A model generated the notes under the pieces. The model did not search any database. It saw only the letters and a list, made by a program, of their open reading frames with translations, and was not told where the DNA came from. A program made the translations under genes and the position numbers. From Xanthomonas codiaei (GTDB lineage: Bacteria > Pseudomonadota > Gammaproteobacteria > Xanthomonadales > Xanthomonadaceae), in assembly GCF_002939785.1 (NCBI RefSeq), contig NZ_MDEC01000006.1:142277-206276 (forward strand): 64,000 bases of DNA. Direction: 5' to 3'. Below are positions 49,778 through 62,120 of the stretch, piece by piece (position 1 is the stretch's first letter; each line of letters starts with the position of its first letter).

Positions 49778-50626
49778 TCAGCCCGGCTGACGGCGCGCGA
49801 GTGCTTGGCCGAGGCGGACGGCTTTCTCGGCAGCAAGTCCACCCTCAAGCGTGGCCACGCCCGGCGGCAGCAACACGATCACGGTCGAGCCGTAGTTGAA
49901 CCTGGCCATCTCCGCAAACTTCTCCAGCACGATCCCCTTGCCGCGATAATCCTTGCGCGTGATGCGATCGCCGTAGCGCGGAATCTCCACGCCGCTCCAT
50001 ACCGTTTCCACGCCCGACACCAGCAACGCACCCACCATCACCGAGGCCATCGGGCCGAACTCGGTATCGAAGTGGCACACCAGCCGCTCGTTGCGCGCGA
50101 ACAGGCGCGGCACGTTGCGCACCGCATCCTGGCCCACGCTGAACAGCCGGCCAGGCACGTGCACGGTTTCGCGCAAGGTGCCGGTCCACGGCATGTGCAC
50201 GCGGTGGTAGTCCTTGGGCGACAGATACACGGTGGCGAACAGGCCGTCGTGGAACGGCGCTGCGGCGGCCTCGTCGCCCAGTAGTTCGGCGGCGGTGAAT
50301 GACTGGCCCTTGGCCTGGAAAATGCGGCCGTTCTCGATCGGGCCGAGCTGGCTGATACGGCCATCGGCCGGCATCAGCAAGGCGGCCGGGTCCGGGTCGG
50401 GCACGCGGGCGCCGGGCTTGAGCGCGCGGGTAAAGAAGGCGTTGAAGGTGGGGTAGGCGCGCGGGTCCGGTTCCTGCGCCTCGCTCAGGTCCACGCCGAA
50501 CTTGCGCGTCACCGTATCGATCAGCCATTGCTTGGTGGACGGTGTCTGCGAGTACGCCAGCGCGCGCGCCATCGACGACAGCAACCGATGCGGCAGCACG
50601 TAGGTCAGGGAAGTGACGAAACTCAC
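49778..50626 (-). CDS. psd: Phosphatidylserine decarboxylase
   Basis: A 282-residue membrane-associated pyruvoyl enzyme that makes phosphatidylethanolamine. Autocleavage at Gly-Ser in [12 protein letters not shown] (Ser247) would yield a long beta and a 36-residue alpha chain. Other motifs: [39 protein letters not shown] with His, and [20 protein letters not shown]. The usual LGST is YGST here. The start is GTG at 50626-50624, overlapping the TGA of the Sco gene (GTGA), so translation is coupled; the frame upstream runs through the Sco gene and is rejected. Confidence 0.95.
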   Translation of the reverse strand: MSFVTSLTYVLPHRLLSSMARALAYSQTPSTKQWLIDTVTRKFGVDLSEAQEPDPRAYPTFNAFFTRALKPGARVPDPDPAALLMPADGRISQLGPIENGRIFQAKGQSFTAAELLGDEAAAAPFHDGLFATVYLSPKDYHRVHMPWTGTLRETVHVPGRLFSVGQDAVRNVPRLFARNERLVCHFDTEFGPMASVMVGALLVSGVETVWSGVEIPRYGDRITRKDYRGKGIVLEKFAEMARFNYGSTVIVLLPPGVATLEGGLAAEKAVRLGQALARRQPG

Positions 50627-51273
50627 GGAGCGGTTACCTTGGTCAGCTGTTGGAGGTCGGCGGCGATCGCCTTCGGGTCGAGCGGGGGACGGATCAGGCC
50701 GGCCAGGCGGCCCTGCGGATCGAGCACGGCGATGCCGGCCGAATGATCCATGCTGTAGTCGTTGGGATTCTGCTCGAAGCCCTTGCCCGGCACCTTCTGG
50801 AACACGAAGCCCAGCGCGGTGGCAAAGCGCTGCAGCGCCGGTACGTCGGCGGTGGCGGCCAGGGTGTCCTTGTGGAAGGCGTGCGCGTATTCGCCCAGCC
50901 GCGCCGGCGGGTCGCGCTGCGGGTCCACCGAGACGAACAGCACCCGCGGGCGCAGGCCATCGGGAATGCTTTCCCACTGCTGTTGCGCCACCGCCAGATC
51001 GGTCAGCGTGGTCGGGCAGACATCCGGGCAGAAGGTGAAGCCCAGGAAGACCAGGGTCCAGTGGCCCTTGAGTTCACCGGGCACCAGCTGGGTGCCGTCG
51101 GACTGGCGCAGGCTGAACTGCGGCAGCGGGCGTGGCTGCGGATAGAAGGTGATGGTGCGGGTGGGTGGCCAGGGCGAACTGGGCGTGCTGCCGAAGAACT
51201 TCTGGCCCAGCAACAGCCCCAGGCCGGCGGCCAGCGCCACCAGCAGCACGATGCCGGTATTGCGATTGAACAT
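50623..51273 (-). CDS. SCO1/SenC family copper chaperone
   Basis: A 216-residue periplasmic, membrane-anchored thioredoxin-fold protein that helps assemble the CuA centre of cytochrome oxidase. The N-terminal anchor is [17 protein letters not shown]. Copper ligands are in [10 protein letters not shown] (Cys82, Cys86) and MDHSAG (His). The fold signature [20 protein letters not shown] and [13 protein letters not shown] are intact. The ATG is at 51273-51271; it is divergent from prmB, 80 bases apart, and coupled to psd. Confidence 0.93.
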   Translation of the reverse strand: MFNRNTGIVLLVALAAGLGLLLGQKFFGSTPSSPWPPTRTITFYPQPRPLPQFSLRQSDGTQLVPGELKGHWTLVFLGFTFCPDVCPTTLTDLAVAQQQWESIPDGLRPRVLFVSVDPQRDPPARLGEYAHAFHKDTLAATADVPALQRFATALGFVFQKVPGKGFEQNPNDYSMDHSAGIAVLDPQGRLAGLIRPPLDPKAIAADLQQLTKVTAP

Positions 51274-51318
51274 GGCGGTTTCCAGTGCAACGGACGCTCA
51301 TGATACCGATCCGACCTC

Positions 51319-51324
51319 TATAAT
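51319..51324 (+). promoter_or_regulatory. -10 element for prmB
   Basis: TATAAT, 30 bases before the prmB ATG, in the Sco-prmB divergent gap. No good -35 hexamer is visible at the usual distance. Confidence 0.55.
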
Positions 51325-51353
51325 CGGGGCCCGATTCCTCTTTAGTTGTTGCC

Positions 51354-52280
51354 ATGACTGCCGCCGCGGCCGACGAACTGCACACCATCATCGACCTGAT
51401 CCGCTACGGCACCAGCCGTTTCAACGAAGCCGGTCTGACCTTCGGCCACAGCTACGACAACGCGCTGGACGAGGCCACCCAGCTGGTGTTGCACAGCCTG
51501 CACCTGCCGCACGACCTGGGCCCGGCATATGGCCAGGCGCGGCTGCTGCGGGCGGAAAAGGAACAGGTGCTTGGCCTGTTCGAACGCCGCATCAGCGAGC
51601 GCGTGCCGGCGGCCTATCTCACCGGAGAGGCCTGGTTCGCCGGCCTGAGTTTCAAGAGCGATGCACGCGCGCTGGTGCCGCGCTCGCCGATCGCCGAGCT
51701 GATCGAAGCCGGCTTCGAGCCGTGGCTGGGCGGGCGCGAAGTGACCCGCGCGCTGGACCTGTGCACCGGCTCGGGTTGCATCGCGATTGCGATGGGCCAC
51801 TACAACCCGCAGTGGGACGTGGATGGCGTGGACATCAGCGACGACGCGCTGGCACTGGCCGCCGAAAACAAGGCGCGCCTGCATGCCGACAATGTCAGCT
51901 TGCTCAAGTCGGACCTGTTCAATGGGCTGGGCGGCCGCCAGTACGACCTGATCGTCACCAATCCGCCCTACGTCACCAACGACGAGACCGATGCGCTGCC
52001 GCAGGAATACTCCTACGAGCCGGAACTGGGCCTGCGTGCCGGCGACGACGGCCTGGATCTGGTGCTGAAGATCCTGCGCGATGCGCCGCAGCACCTGAGC
52101 GAAGACGGCCTGCTGATCTGTGAGGTAGGCGAATCCGAGCAGCACCTGGTCAAGCTGCTGCCGGAAGTGGATCTGGCCTGGGTCGAGTTCAAGGTCGGGC
52201 AGATGGGCATCTTCGCGGTGGAATGCCGCGAGCTGGTCGCACACCACGCGCGCATCAGCGAGCTGGCCGCGCAGCGATGA
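51354..52280 (+). CDS. prmB: Ribosomal protein L3 glutamine methyltransferase
   Basis: A 308-residue SAM-dependent methyltransferase that N5-methylates glutamine in ribosomal protein L3. SAM motif I is [15 protein letters not shown], followed by [15 protein letters not shown] and the catalytic [20 protein letters not shown], where NPPY binds the glutamine side chain. The sequence after NPPY ([20 protein letters not shown]) is of the PrmB rather than the PrmC (HemK) kind. aroC starts 11 bases after its stop, as in many gammaproteobacteria, so the two form an operon. Confidence 0.95.
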   Translation: MTAAAADELHTIIDLIRYGTSRFNEAGLTFGHSYDNALDEATQLVLHSLHLPHDLGPAYGQARLLRAEKEQVLGLFERRISERVPAAYLTGEAWFAGLSFKSDARALVPRSPIAELIEAGFEPWLGGREVTRALDLCTGSGCIAIAMGHYNPQWDVDGVDISDDALALAAENKARLHADNVSLLKSDLFNGLGGRQYDLIVTNPPYVTNDETDALPQEYSYEPELGLRAGDDGLDLVLKILRDAPQHLSEDGLLICEVGESEQHLVKLLPEVDLAWVEFKVGQMGIFAVECRELVAHHARISELAAQR

Positions 52281-52290
52281 GCCTGCGCGC

Positions 52291-53394
52291 ATGAGTGCCA
52301 ATTCGTTCGGCAAGCTGTTCACCGTCACCACCTTCGGCGAGTCGCATGGGCCGGCGATCGGCTGCGTCGTCGACGGCTGCCCTCCGGGCCTGGAGCTGGC
52401 GTCGGAAGAATTCACCCACGATCTGCAGCGGCGCGCCACCGGCAAGAGCCGGCATACCTCGGCCCGGCGCGAAGCGGACGAAATCGAGATCCTCTCCGGC
52501 GTCTACGAAGGCCGCACCACCGGCACGCCGATCGGGCTGCTGATCCGCAATACCGACCAGCGCAGCAAGGACTACACCAACATCGCCCAGCAGTTCCGCC
52601 CCGGGCATGCGGACTACAGCTACTGGCAGAAATACGGCATCCGCGATCCGCGCGGCGGCGGGCGCTCGTCGGCGCGCGAGACCACCATGCGCGTGGCCGC
52701 CGGCGTGATCGCCAAGAAGTGGCTCAAGCAGCGCTACGGCGTGCTGGTGCGCGGTTTCCTGTCGCAGCTGGGCCAGATCCGCCCGACCGGTTTCGACTGG
52801 GATGCGGTGGAAGACAACCCGTTCTTCTGGCCGCATGCGGCGCAGGTGCCGGAGCTGGAAACCTACATGGATGCCTTGCGCAAGTCCGGCGACTCGGTCG
52901 GTGCGCGCGTGGACGTGGTGGCCGGCGGCGTGCCGCCGGGCTGGGGCGAGCCGATCTACGGCAAGCTCGATGCCGAACTGGCTGCTGCGTTGATGAGCAT
53001 CAATGCGGTCAAGGGCGTGGAGATCGGCGACGGCTTCGCCAGCGCCGCACAAAAGGGCACCGAGCACCGCGACCTGATCACCCCGGAAGGCTTTCTCAGC
53101 AACCACGCCGGCGGCATCCTCGGCGGCATTTCCACCGGCCAGGCCGTCACCGCCTCGATGGTGCTCAAGCCGACCTCCAGCCTGCGCCTACCCGGTGCCA
53201 CCGTGGATGCCGATGGCAACACGGTCGATGTGATCACCACCGGGCGGCACGACCCCTGCGTGGGCATCCGCGCCACTCCGATCGCCGAGGCGATGATGGC
53301 GCTGGTGCTGATGGATCAGGCGCTGCGTCACCGCGCGCAATGTGGCGACGTCGGCGAGGTGACGCCACGGATTCCCGGACAGGTCGATGTCTGA
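52291..53394 (+). CDS. aroC: Chorismate synthase
   Basis: A 367-residue FMN-dependent enzyme that makes chorismate from EPSP, the last shared step to Trp, Phe and Tyr. Family signatures: [40 protein letters not shown] with RSSARET, and [11 protein letters not shown] near residue 270. Length fits the bacterial enzyme (about 360). It overlaps the next gene by eight bases, and prmB lies just upstream, so this is the middle of a short operon. Trp genes at the right end of the window depend on its product. Confidence 0.96.
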   Translation: MSANSFGKLFTVTTFGESHGPAIGCVVDGCPPGLELASEEFTHDLQRRATGKSRHTSARREADEIEILSGVYEGRTTGTPIGLLIRNTDQRSKDYTNIAQQFRPGHADYSYWQKYGIRDPRGGGRSSARETTMRVAAGVIAKKWLKQRYGVLVRGFLSQLGQIRPTGFDWDAVEDNPFFWPHAAQVPELETYMDALRKSGDSVGARVDVVAGGVPPGWGEPIYGKLDAELAAALMSINAVKGVEIGDGFASAAQKGTEHRDLITPEGFLSNHAGGILGGISTGQAVTASMVLKPTSSLRLPGATVDADGNTVDVITTGRHDPCVGIRATPIAEAMMALVLMDQALRHRAQCGDVGEVTPRIPGQVDV

Positions 53395-54445
53395 GGCGCG
53401 TCGCGCCAGGGTGTGGGTCAGCCAGCCGTTGTTCGACGATGTGGTCGCGCAACTGGGCGAGCATTTCGAGCTGGCCACCACCGAACGCGTCACCGCCTGG
53501 TCGCCGGCCGCGCTGGCCGCGCAGCTGGCATCGCTGGACGGCGCGCTGATCACCCTCAATGAGCGGGTCGGTGCGGCAGAAATCGCTGCGGCGCCGCAGC
53601 TGCGCGCCATCGCCAATGTCGGCGTGGGCTACAACAATCTGGACATCGACGCCTTGAGTGCGGCCGGCATCCTGGCCAGCAACACCCCGGACGTGCTGAC
53701 CGAAACCACTGCCGATCTCGGCTTCGCGCTGCTGATGGCCACCGCACGCCGCATCACCGAATCCGAGCGCTGGTTGCGCGATGGGCAGTGGGGGCAATGG
53801 TCGTTCAAGACCATGCTGGGCGCCGATATCCACGGCAGCACGCTCGGCATCCTGGGCATGGGCCGGATCGGGCAGGGCATCGCGCGCCGCGGCGCACACG
53901 GCTTCGGCATGCGCGTGCTCTATCACAACCGCAGCCGATTGCCGGCCGCCACCGAGCAGGCGCTGGGCGCGCAGTACGTCGATTTCGATACCTTGCTGGC
54001 GCAGTCCGATCATCTGGTGCTGGTGTTGCCGTACAGCAAGGACTCTCACCACATCATCGATGCCGCGGCGCTGGGCAAGATGCGCGCCACCGCCACGCTG
54101 GTGAACATCGCGCGTGGCGGCATTGTCGATGAGCTGGCGCTGGCCGATGCGCTGGCCAACGGCCGTCTGGCCGGCGCCGGCCTGGATGTCTACGAAGGCG
54201 AGCCGCGTGTGCGCCCGGAACTGCTCGCGCTGCGCAACGTGGTGCTCACCCCGCATATCGGCAGCGCCAGCCTGGCCACCCGTCGCGCCATGGTGCAGCT
54301 GGCGGTGGACAACCTGATCGCCGCCCTGGGCAAGGGCCCGCAGGCCGGGCGTCCGCCGAGCGCGCTCAATGCCTATGCAATTGCCGCTGCCAAACACGGC
54401 GGCGCGATCGTGGGCGCGCGCAAAATCGTGTCGACCAAACGATAG
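53387..54445 (+). CDS. 2-hydroxyacid dehydrogenase (GhrB-like glyoxylate/hydroxypyruvate reductase)
   Basis: A 352-residue D-isomer-specific NAD(P)-dependent dehydrogenase. The Rossmann motif is [14 protein letters not shown]; catalytic Arg is in [10 protein letters not shown], Glu in DVYEGEP and His in TPHIGSA. The substrate-entry loop has [12 protein letters not shown]. These features match the glyoxylate/hydroxypyruvate/2-ketogluconate reductase group, but the exact acid is undetermined. ATG at 53387 overlaps the end of aroC, so it is translationally coupled. The C-terminal about 40 residues ([20 protein letters not shown]) extend beyond the typical length. Confidence 0.92.
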   Translation: MSEARRARVWVSQPLFDDVVAQLGEHFELATTERVTAWSPAALAAQLASLDGALITLNERVGAAEIAAAPQLRAIANVGVGYNNLDIDALSAAGILASNTPDVLTETTADLGFALLMATARRITESERWLRDGQWGQWSFKTMLGADIHGSTLGILGMGRIGQGIARRGAHGFGMRVLYHNRSRLPAATEQALGAQYVDFDTLLAQSDHLVLVLPYSKDSHHIIDAAALGKMRATATLVNIARGGIVDELALADALANGRLAGAGLDVYEGEPRVRPELLALRNVVLTPHIGSASLATRRAMVQLAVDNLIAALGKGPQAGRPPSALNAYAIAAAKHGGAIVGARKIVSTKR

Positions 54446-54531
54446 GGAACCTCCGCGGCCAGCTCTGGAGGTTCCCCGAACCCAGCCCGCAGTGCTCCCT
54501 TTCCATCCCCCCTTTCGATAAAGACATTCTC

Positions 54532-55557
<1,026 letters not shown>

Positions 55558-55571
55558 GCAGCGGTTCACCC

Positions 55572-55635
55572 GTAGGAGCGCGCCCGGCGACGGGCCTTAT
55601 CGATAACGCCTCATCGCGCTCAGGCGCGCTCCTAC
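55572..55635. repeat. GTAG-type REP palindrome
   Basis: GTAGGAGCGCGCCCGGCGAC at the left and GGCGCGCTCCTAC at the right form a long hairpin around a CGATAACGCC centre. Located between asd and fimV, within the asd 3' transcript region. Confidence 0.82.
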
Positions 55636-55832
55636 GCTGGCGTGCGCGCACTGCTGCCTGCGTAGGGGGGAGACGGTACCACGCCGCGCCCATATGCCGG
55701 GGGACAACTTGCTTGGTTCGATTGACGGCATGCCGTTGGCATTGGCATCGGTGTGTCGTGCTGCCGTCGGGCGACTTTTTCGCTCATCCAGCGGCTATAT
55801 TGATGTCCATGAAACATAGGGGCAGGGGCGCG

Positions 55833-57800
55833 ATGCGTCCGATACAAGGAATAGGTGCGTTGCTGCTGATGGCGTGCAGCGGCGCAGCCATGGCGTTGGG
55901 GCTGGGCGATATCCGGGTGCTGTCCAAGCCCGGGCAACCGCTGGTGGCAGAAATTCCGGTCATCTCCAACGAGCCTGGCGAACTCGACAATGCACGCGTG
56001 GCGCTGGCCTCGGCCACCACCTTCGCGCGCGTCGGTCTGGAGCGGCCGCAGGGGCTGGTCAGCAACCTGCAGTTCCAGTTCGCACAGGATGCGCGCGGGC
56101 GCGCGGTGATCCGCGTGACCAGCAGCCAGCCGGTGGATCGGCCGGCGATCAATTTCCTGATCGAAGTGGAGTGGGCCCAGGGCCGCCTGGTGCGCGAATA
56201 CGCCGCACTGGTGGATGCGCCCAATACCGCTGCAGCCATCGCCGAGCCGGCCATCGACGCGCCGCAGGCCGGCGCCAGCAACACCATCGCCCGCGAACCC
56301 GCTGCCGCACCCGTGGCGGCAGGCGAGCGCAGCGGCACCGATGCCGGCAGCGCCGCGCCCTCTGCGCGCCCGGCGGCCGGTGCGCCCGCGGCCACGCAGG
56401 CCGCCGGCGATACGCTGCCGGCGGTGCGCGCGGGCCAGACCCTGTCCGAAATCGCCGCATCCGTGGCGCGCTCCAGCGGACACTCGCTGGATCAGGCCAT
56501 GCTGGCGCTGTTGCGCACCAACCCGGATGCCTTCATCAACGGCAACATCAACCGCCTCAAGCAGGGCGCAGTCCTGCGCACGCCTCAGGAAGATGCATTG
56601 GCGCAGGTCGGTGCAGCAGAAGCGGCGGTGATGGTGCGCGAGCAGGCCGCGCAGTGGCGACAGGCGCGTTCGGCCATTCCGCAGCCGGCCGATGCCGGTG
56701 CTGCGGCCGCAGCGACGCCGGCCCCGGCGACACCTGCCGCATCCGCCGCCGCCGGCAATGGCGCGCGGCTCGAAATCGCCCCGGCAGTGGCGAGTCAGAC
56801 CAACACCGCCGGCGCCACGTCCGGCACCAGTGCCGAAGGCGAGGGCGAGATGGCGGCCAACCAACAGTTGCAACAGGCCAAGGAAGACATCGCCACCCGC
56901 GATGCGGAACTACAGGACCTGCGCTCGCGCGTGGCCGATCTGGAAAAGCTCAAGCAGCAGCAGCAAGCCTTGATCGCGATGAAGGACACCGACCTGGCGG
57001 CGGCGCAGAAGCGCCTGGCCGAGGCACCGCAGGCCGCACCGCAGGGCGGCGGCTTCCCGCTGTGGTTGATCGGTGGCCTGGTGCTGATCGTGGCGGCGGT
57101 GGTCGCGTGGCTGGCCGCACGGCGCCGCAAGCCATCGCCGCTACCGCCGTTGCCCCGGCGCCAGTTCGACTTCATGCCGCCGGCCGCGGCGGTCGCTGCC
57201 GACCCCGCGCAGGACGACGCGCCGGCCACCGAGCCCAGCGAGCGCGAGGTGCTGCACGAGACCGAATTCGAACAGGCCGATCTGCGCGAAGACGAGCGTG
57301 CCCACGAGCCGCAGCCGCCGTTGTCGGAAGTGCTGCGCCGCGAACCGCAGTGGGCCGAACCGGTGGCTGCGCCCGTGGTGGTCAACAGCGACGAATGGCG
57401 CGCGCTGCGTGCTGCCCCGCCGGCGACGCTGGCCGAACCCGGGCCGGCAGATCGGCCATCCGAGACGCAGCGCGATGCGGCGCATGCGGCGTTCGCCGAG
57501 CCTGCGCCAGTGGCCACTGGCGTCGATGAGAGCCGCGTGGAGCCGGACCAGGCTGTGCAATACCAGGCGCCGCAAAGCCAGCTGGATTTCGATCCGGCAC
57601 CGGTAACCCCGGTGGCCGTGCCGAATCCGGTCGCCGCCCGGCAATTCGCCTCGGCCGGACGCGATCGCCTGGAACTGGCGGTGGCCTACATGGACCTGGG
57701 CGACAAGGACACCGCGCGCGGCCTGCTGCTGGAGGTCGCCGCCAGCGGCGACGACGCCACCCGCGCCGAAGCGGCCCAGCTGCTGGAGCGTCTGGCATGA
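55833..57800 (+). CDS. fimV: FimV-like pilus/polarity protein
   Basis: A 655-residue inner-membrane protein of the FimV family, needed for type IV pilus function and twitching in pseudomonads and for polar localisation. The signal peptide (GIGALLLMACSGAAMA) is followed by the N-terminal FimV domain (LGDIRVLSKPGQPLVAEIP). A peptidoglycan-binding LysM-like stretch lies around residues 190-240 (DTLPAVRAGQTLSEIAASVA). A coiled coil (about 340-400) precedes the single membrane helix GGFPLWLIGGLVLIVAAVVA. The C-terminus carries the FimV cytoplasmic motif RLELAVAYMDLGDKDTARGL. The first ATG of the signal could also be 55803 or 55809; 55833 follows AGGGGCAGGGG. Confidence 0.88.
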   Translation: MRPIQGIGALLLMACSGAAMALGLGDIRVLSKPGQPLVAEIPVISNEPGELDNARVALASATTFARVGLERPQGLVSNLQFQFAQDARGRAVIRVTSSQPVDRPAINFLIEVEWAQGRLVREYAALVDAPNTAAAIAEPAIDAPQAGASNTIAREPAAAPVAAGERSGTDAGSAAPSARPAAGAPAATQAAGDTLPAVRAGQTLSEIAASVARSSGHSLDQAMLALLRTNPDAFINGNINRLKQGAVLRTPQEDALAQVGAAEAAVMVREQAAQWRQARSAIPQPADAGAAAAATPAPATPAASAAAGNGARLEIAPAVASQTNTAGATSGTSAEGEGEMAANQQLQQAKEDIATRDAELQDLRSRVADLEKLKQQQQALIAMKDTDLAAAQKRLAEAPQAAPQGGGFPLWLIGGLVLIVAAVVAWLAARRRKPSPLPPLPRRQFDFMPPAAAVAADPAQDDAPATEPSEREVLHETEFEQADLREDERAHEPQPPLSEVLRREPQWAEPVAAPVVVNSDEWRALRAAPPATLAEPGPADRPSETQRDAAHAAFAEPAPVATGVDESRVEPDQAVQYQAPQSQLDFDPAPVTPVAVPNPVAARQFASAGRDRLELAVAYMDLGDKDTARGLLLEVAASGDDATRAEAAQLLERLA

Positions 57801-58180
57801 GTCCGGCCATGGACAGCATGGCCGTGCGCGAGCGCCGTATCGATTACGTGGAGTTCGGCTCCACCGATCCGGATGCCAGCCGTGCCTTTTTCGAGGCCGT
57901 GTTCGGCTGGCAGTTCCAGGCCTATGGCCCGGATTACCTGGCCTTCAACGACGGCCGCCTGGACGGTGGCTTCTACCGCACTGCGGTCCCGGCCCCTGCC
58001 GAGGGTGGCCCGCTGGTGGTGCTGTATGCCGACGATCTGGCGCCGATGCTCGAACGCGTGCGCGCGGCCGGCGGCGAGATCGTCAAGCCGGTGTTCGGTT
58101 TCCCGGGCGGCAGCCGGTTCCATTTCCGCGAGCCTGGCGGTTCCACGCTGGCGGTGTGGTCGGAGCGGTCCGCCGCGTAG
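57797..58180 (+). CDS. Glyoxalase/VOC family protein
   Basis: A 127-residue vicinal-oxygen-chelate-fold protein. It has the glyoxalase-like start IDYVEFGSTDPDASRAFFEAVFGWQFQ, then strands YLAFNDGRLDGGF and VVLYADDLAPMLERVRAAGG, and the final metal-ligand strand FHFREPGGSTLAVW. Members bind metals or small ligands and include hydrolases and antibiotic-binding proteins; the role is not evident. The start overlaps the fimV stop by ATGA, so they are co-translated. It sits between fimV and truA, a position occupied by nothing in Pseudomonas. Confidence 0.85.
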   Translation: MSPAMDSMAVRERRIDYVEFGSTDPDASRAFFEAVFGWQFQAYGPDYLAFNDGRLDGGFYRTAVPAPAEGGPLVVLYADDLAPMLERVRAAGGEIVKPVFGFPGGSRFHFREPGGSTLAVWSERSAA

Positions 58181-58377
58181 GGCGGGCCGTTGCGGTGCCG
58201 TGCCGGTGGAGTGGCCGGGCGTGCGCGCCGACCGAGGCGTGGTGGGGATGCCGGGGCCGGCCGCCTGGCCTCGCATGCGCCGTTGCCGAGAATTGAATTG
58301 CTGCGCACCGATGCCGGTCAGCGCGCGTTTGCCGCAGGTGCGGCACGTTTCCCGATCGAACACACAGGCAGGTACCG

Positions 58378-59151
58378 ATGCGTTACGCGCTGGGCGTGGA
58401 ATATGACGGCAGCGACTTCCAGGGCTGGCAGCAGCTGGGCGAACACGGCGGGCCGAGCGTGCAGGCCAGCCTGCAGGCGGCCTTGTCGTCGGTGGCCGAT
58501 GCGCCGATCCAGGTGGTGTGTGCCGGCCGCACCGATGCCGGCGTCCACGGGCAATGCCAGGTGGTGCACTTCGACAGCGATGCGCGGCGCGAGCCGCGAG
58601 GCTGGATGCTGGGTACCACCGCGCGTCTTCCCGCGTCGATCGCAGTGCGCTGGTGCGTGCCGGCCGCCGACGATTTCCATGCGCGCTTTTCCGCGCGCGC
58701 GCGCCGCTACCGCTACCGTCTGCTGAATCGCCAGATCCGTCCGGCCCTGCATCGGCAGACCCTGAGTTGGGAACGTCGCCCGCTCGACGCCGAGGCCATG
58801 CATGTCGCCGCACAGGCGCTGCTGGGCGAGAACGATTTTAGCGCGTTTCGCAGCGTGCAATGCCAGGCGCTGCACGCACGTCGCAACCTGCAGGCGATCA
58901 GCGTGCGGCGCGACGGCGAGGTGGTGGAGGTGGAGGTCCAGGCCAATGCATTCCTTCATCACATGGTGCGGAATATTGTTGGCTCGCTGATGTTGGTCGG
59001 TTCCGGCGAGCAGCCGGTCGACTGGATCGCGACGTTGCTGGCCGGACGCGACCGCACGGTCGCCGGCCCGACGGCGCCGCCACAAGGCCTGGTGTTTATC
59101 GGGCCTCTGTATCCTGCAGAGTGGCATCTGCCTGCCGAGGTGACCCAATGA
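58378..59151 (+). CDS. truA: tRNA pseudouridine(38-40) synthase
   Basis: A 257-residue enzyme that isomerises uridines 38-40 in the anticodon stem of many tRNAs. Catalytic Asp53 is in GRTDAGVHG; the family core also has [29 protein letters not shown] and the C-terminal [17 protein letters not shown]. Length fits TruA (about 260). The trpF ATG overlaps the truA stop (ATGA). The fimV-truA-trpF order is conserved in gammaproteobacteria. Confidence 0.96.
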   Translation: MRYALGVEYDGSDFQGWQQLGEHGGPSVQASLQAALSSVADAPIQVVCAGRTDAGVHGQCQVVHFDSDARREPRGWMLGTTARLPASIAVRWCVPAADDFHARFSARARRYRYRLLNRQIRPALHRQTLSWERRPLDAEAMHVAAQALLGENDFSAFRSVQCQALHARRNLQAISVRRDGEVVEVEVQANAFLHHMVRNIVGSLMLVGSGEQPVDWIATLLAGRDRTVAGPTAPPQGLVFIGPLYPAEWHLPAEVTQ

Positions 59152-59816
59152 ATCGATCGCTGTACCGCACCCGTATCAAGTTCTGCGGCATGACCCGCGC
59201 CGGTGATATCCGACTGGCCGGGGAACTGGGTGTGGACGCGGTAGGTTTCATCTTCGCGCACGGCAGCCCGCGCCGCGTGGCGCCGGCCGAAGCGCGCGCG
59301 ATGCGCCATGCCACGGCGCCGATGGTCGATGTGGTGGCCTTGTTCCGCAACAATTCCAAGGAAGAGGTGCGCGAGGTGGTGCGCACCGTGCGCCCGACCT
59401 TGCTGCAATTCCACGGCGAGGAGGACGACGCGTTCTGCCGCAGCTTCAACCTGCCGTATCTCAAGGCAGTGCCGATGGGGAGCGCCGGCGTCAACGGCGA
59501 GGACGCCAACGCACGCACCTTGCAGCTGGCCTATCCCAACACCGCCGGCTTCCTGTTCGACAGCCACGCGCCGGGTGCCGGTGGCGGCACCGGCAAGACC
59601 TTCGACTGGTCGCGCCTGCCCACCGGCCTGCACCGTCCGTTCCTGCTTGCAGGCGGCATCACTGCCGACAATGTGTTCGATGCCATCGTCGCCACCTTGC
59701 CGTGGGGCGTGGATGTGTCCAGCGGCGTCGAGCTGGCGCCCGGCATCAAGGACGGCCACAAGATGCGCAAGTTCGTCGAGGAAGTGCGCCGCGCCGATTG
59801 CCACGAGTTGGGGTGA
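59148..59816 (+). CDS. trpF: Phosphoribosylanthranilate isomerase
   Basis: A 222-residue TIM-barrel enzyme for the Amadori rearrangement in tryptophan synthesis. The catalytic Cys13 is in RIKFCGMTR and Asp138 in [19 protein letters not shown]. Other strands: [13 protein letters not shown] and [14 protein letters not shown]. The end [20 protein letters not shown] is the phosphate-binding region. The ATG overlaps the truA stop. The trp cluster is completed by trpB and trpA at 60903 and 62629, separated from trpF by the LysR gene on the opposite strand. Confidence 0.96.
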   Translation: MNRSLYRTRIKFCGMTRAGDIRLAGELGVDAVGFIFAHGSPRRVAPAEARAMRHATAPMVDVVALFRNNSKEEVREVVRTVRPTLLQFHGEEDDAFCRSFNLPYLKAVPMGSAGVNGEDANARTLQLAYPNTAGFLFDSHAPGAGGGTGKTFDWSRLPTGLHRPFLLAGGITADNVFDAIVATLPWGVDVSSGVELAPGIKDGHKMRKFVEEVRRADCHELG

Positions 59817-59882
59817 ATCGGGAATCGGGATTGGGGAATCGAGGGGCGGTGAGCGCTGCTGGTCGATAGCTTCGATGGCAGC

Positions 59883-60795
59883 TCAGGTGCCCGATGACTC
59901 TTGCTGATCTTCGGCAAGTGCGCTGCGCAGCCAGTTGGCCAGGCGCTCGATGCGCGGGTCCGGGTTGCGTCTTGCGGCGCAGAGCACCCAGCGTCCGTTG
60001 GTCGGGGTGAATCCCCACGGCGCCAGCAGGCGCTCGGCTGCCAGGTCCGCGGCCACCAGCGGTTGCGGGGCGATCGCCACGCCCAGGCCGGCGGCGGCGG
60101 CCTCCAGCAGATAGACCAGGTGTTCGAATTCGGTGCCCGGGCGCAAGGCGTCGGGCGCCATGCCGTATGCCTGCGCCCATTCCGGCCAGGCCTGCGGGCG
60201 CGAGCGGGTGTGCAACACCGGGTGATTGCGCAGGGCCGTGGGGCCGTGGCGATCGAGCTGCAGGCTCGCAGCCAGCTGCGGGCTCAGTACCGGGCCGATC
60301 CATTCCACGCCGAGCTCGTGCACCTGCCACTCGCCCGGCCAGGGGGGGCGACTCTAGCAGCAGGGCCGCGTCCAGGCCGTCCAGGTCCGGGCCGGGCGGT
60401 TGCTCGTTGGCGGACAGGTGCAGGCGCAGGTCGGGCAGGTCGCGTTGCAGCCGGCCCAGGCGCGGAATGACCCAGCGCGCCAGCAGGCTGCCCGAGCACC
60501 CCAACACCAGTGGCGCCTCGCTGGCCGGGTGGCGCAGCGCCGCCCAGGCATCGCCGATCAGGGCGAAGCCTTCGCCGGTGGCGTCGCGCAAGCGTGTCCC
60601 GGCGGCGGTGAGGACCAGACCGCGGCCCTGGCGGGCGAACAAGGCCGTGCCCAGCGCCTGTTCCAGCGCACGCACATGGCGGCTGATGGCGCCATGGGTC
60701 ACGTGCAGCTCCTGCGCAGCCCGGCTGACGCTCTGCAGGCGGGCGGCGGCCTCGAAGGCGCGCAGAGCGGCCAGCGGCGGGAGCGAGACCATCAT
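59883..60795 (-). pseudogene. LysR-type regulator (TrpI-like) interrupted by a frameshift
   Basis: A LysR-family regulator read on the reverse strand in two frames. The N-terminal part (60795 down to about 60342) encodes the helix-turn-helix: [20 protein letters not shown] with [16 protein letters not shown]. The second part (about 60348 down to 59883) continues the effector domain, [15 protein letters not shown] to [15 protein letters not shown]. The frames join at a run of seven G (60342-60348); with six, the sequence reads [15 protein letters not shown] without interruption. It is divergent from trpB, as trpI is in pseudomonads, so an activator of trpBA is likely. Whether the extra base is real, variable or a sequencing error cannot be decided here. 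ATG at 60795 or 60792 starts the protein. Confidence 0.85.
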
Positions 60796-60796
60796 G

Positions 60797-60813
60797 TGTG
60801 AGTCCAGATCACA
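60797..60813. promoter_or_regulatory. Predicted LysR-type (TrpI-like) operator
   Basis: TGTGAGTCCAGATCACA is a dyad TGTGA-N7-TCACA containing the T-N11-A pattern of LysR-family sites. It lies one base before the LysR start and about 90 bases upstream of trpB, the position expected for autoregulation plus activation. The next 40 bases contain A/T-rich TTATCGATTTATCG, a likely promoter region. Confidence 0.6.
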
Positions 60814-60902
60814 GGTTGCGGCCATCTTATCGATTTATCGCGCTGCCGGCCTGCGGTAGAGTTGCGGCTTCGCGTATGACCGCATTGCTGCAGAGGATTC
60901 CC

Positions 60903-62116
<1,214 letters not shown>

Positions 62117-62120
<4 letters not shown>

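Noticed and set aside
59746..60795. A 359-residue LysR protein read in one frame to 59746
   Set aside because: Beyond the G7 run the frame loses all LysR similarity and becomes Arg/Ala-rich; the similarity continues in the other frame.
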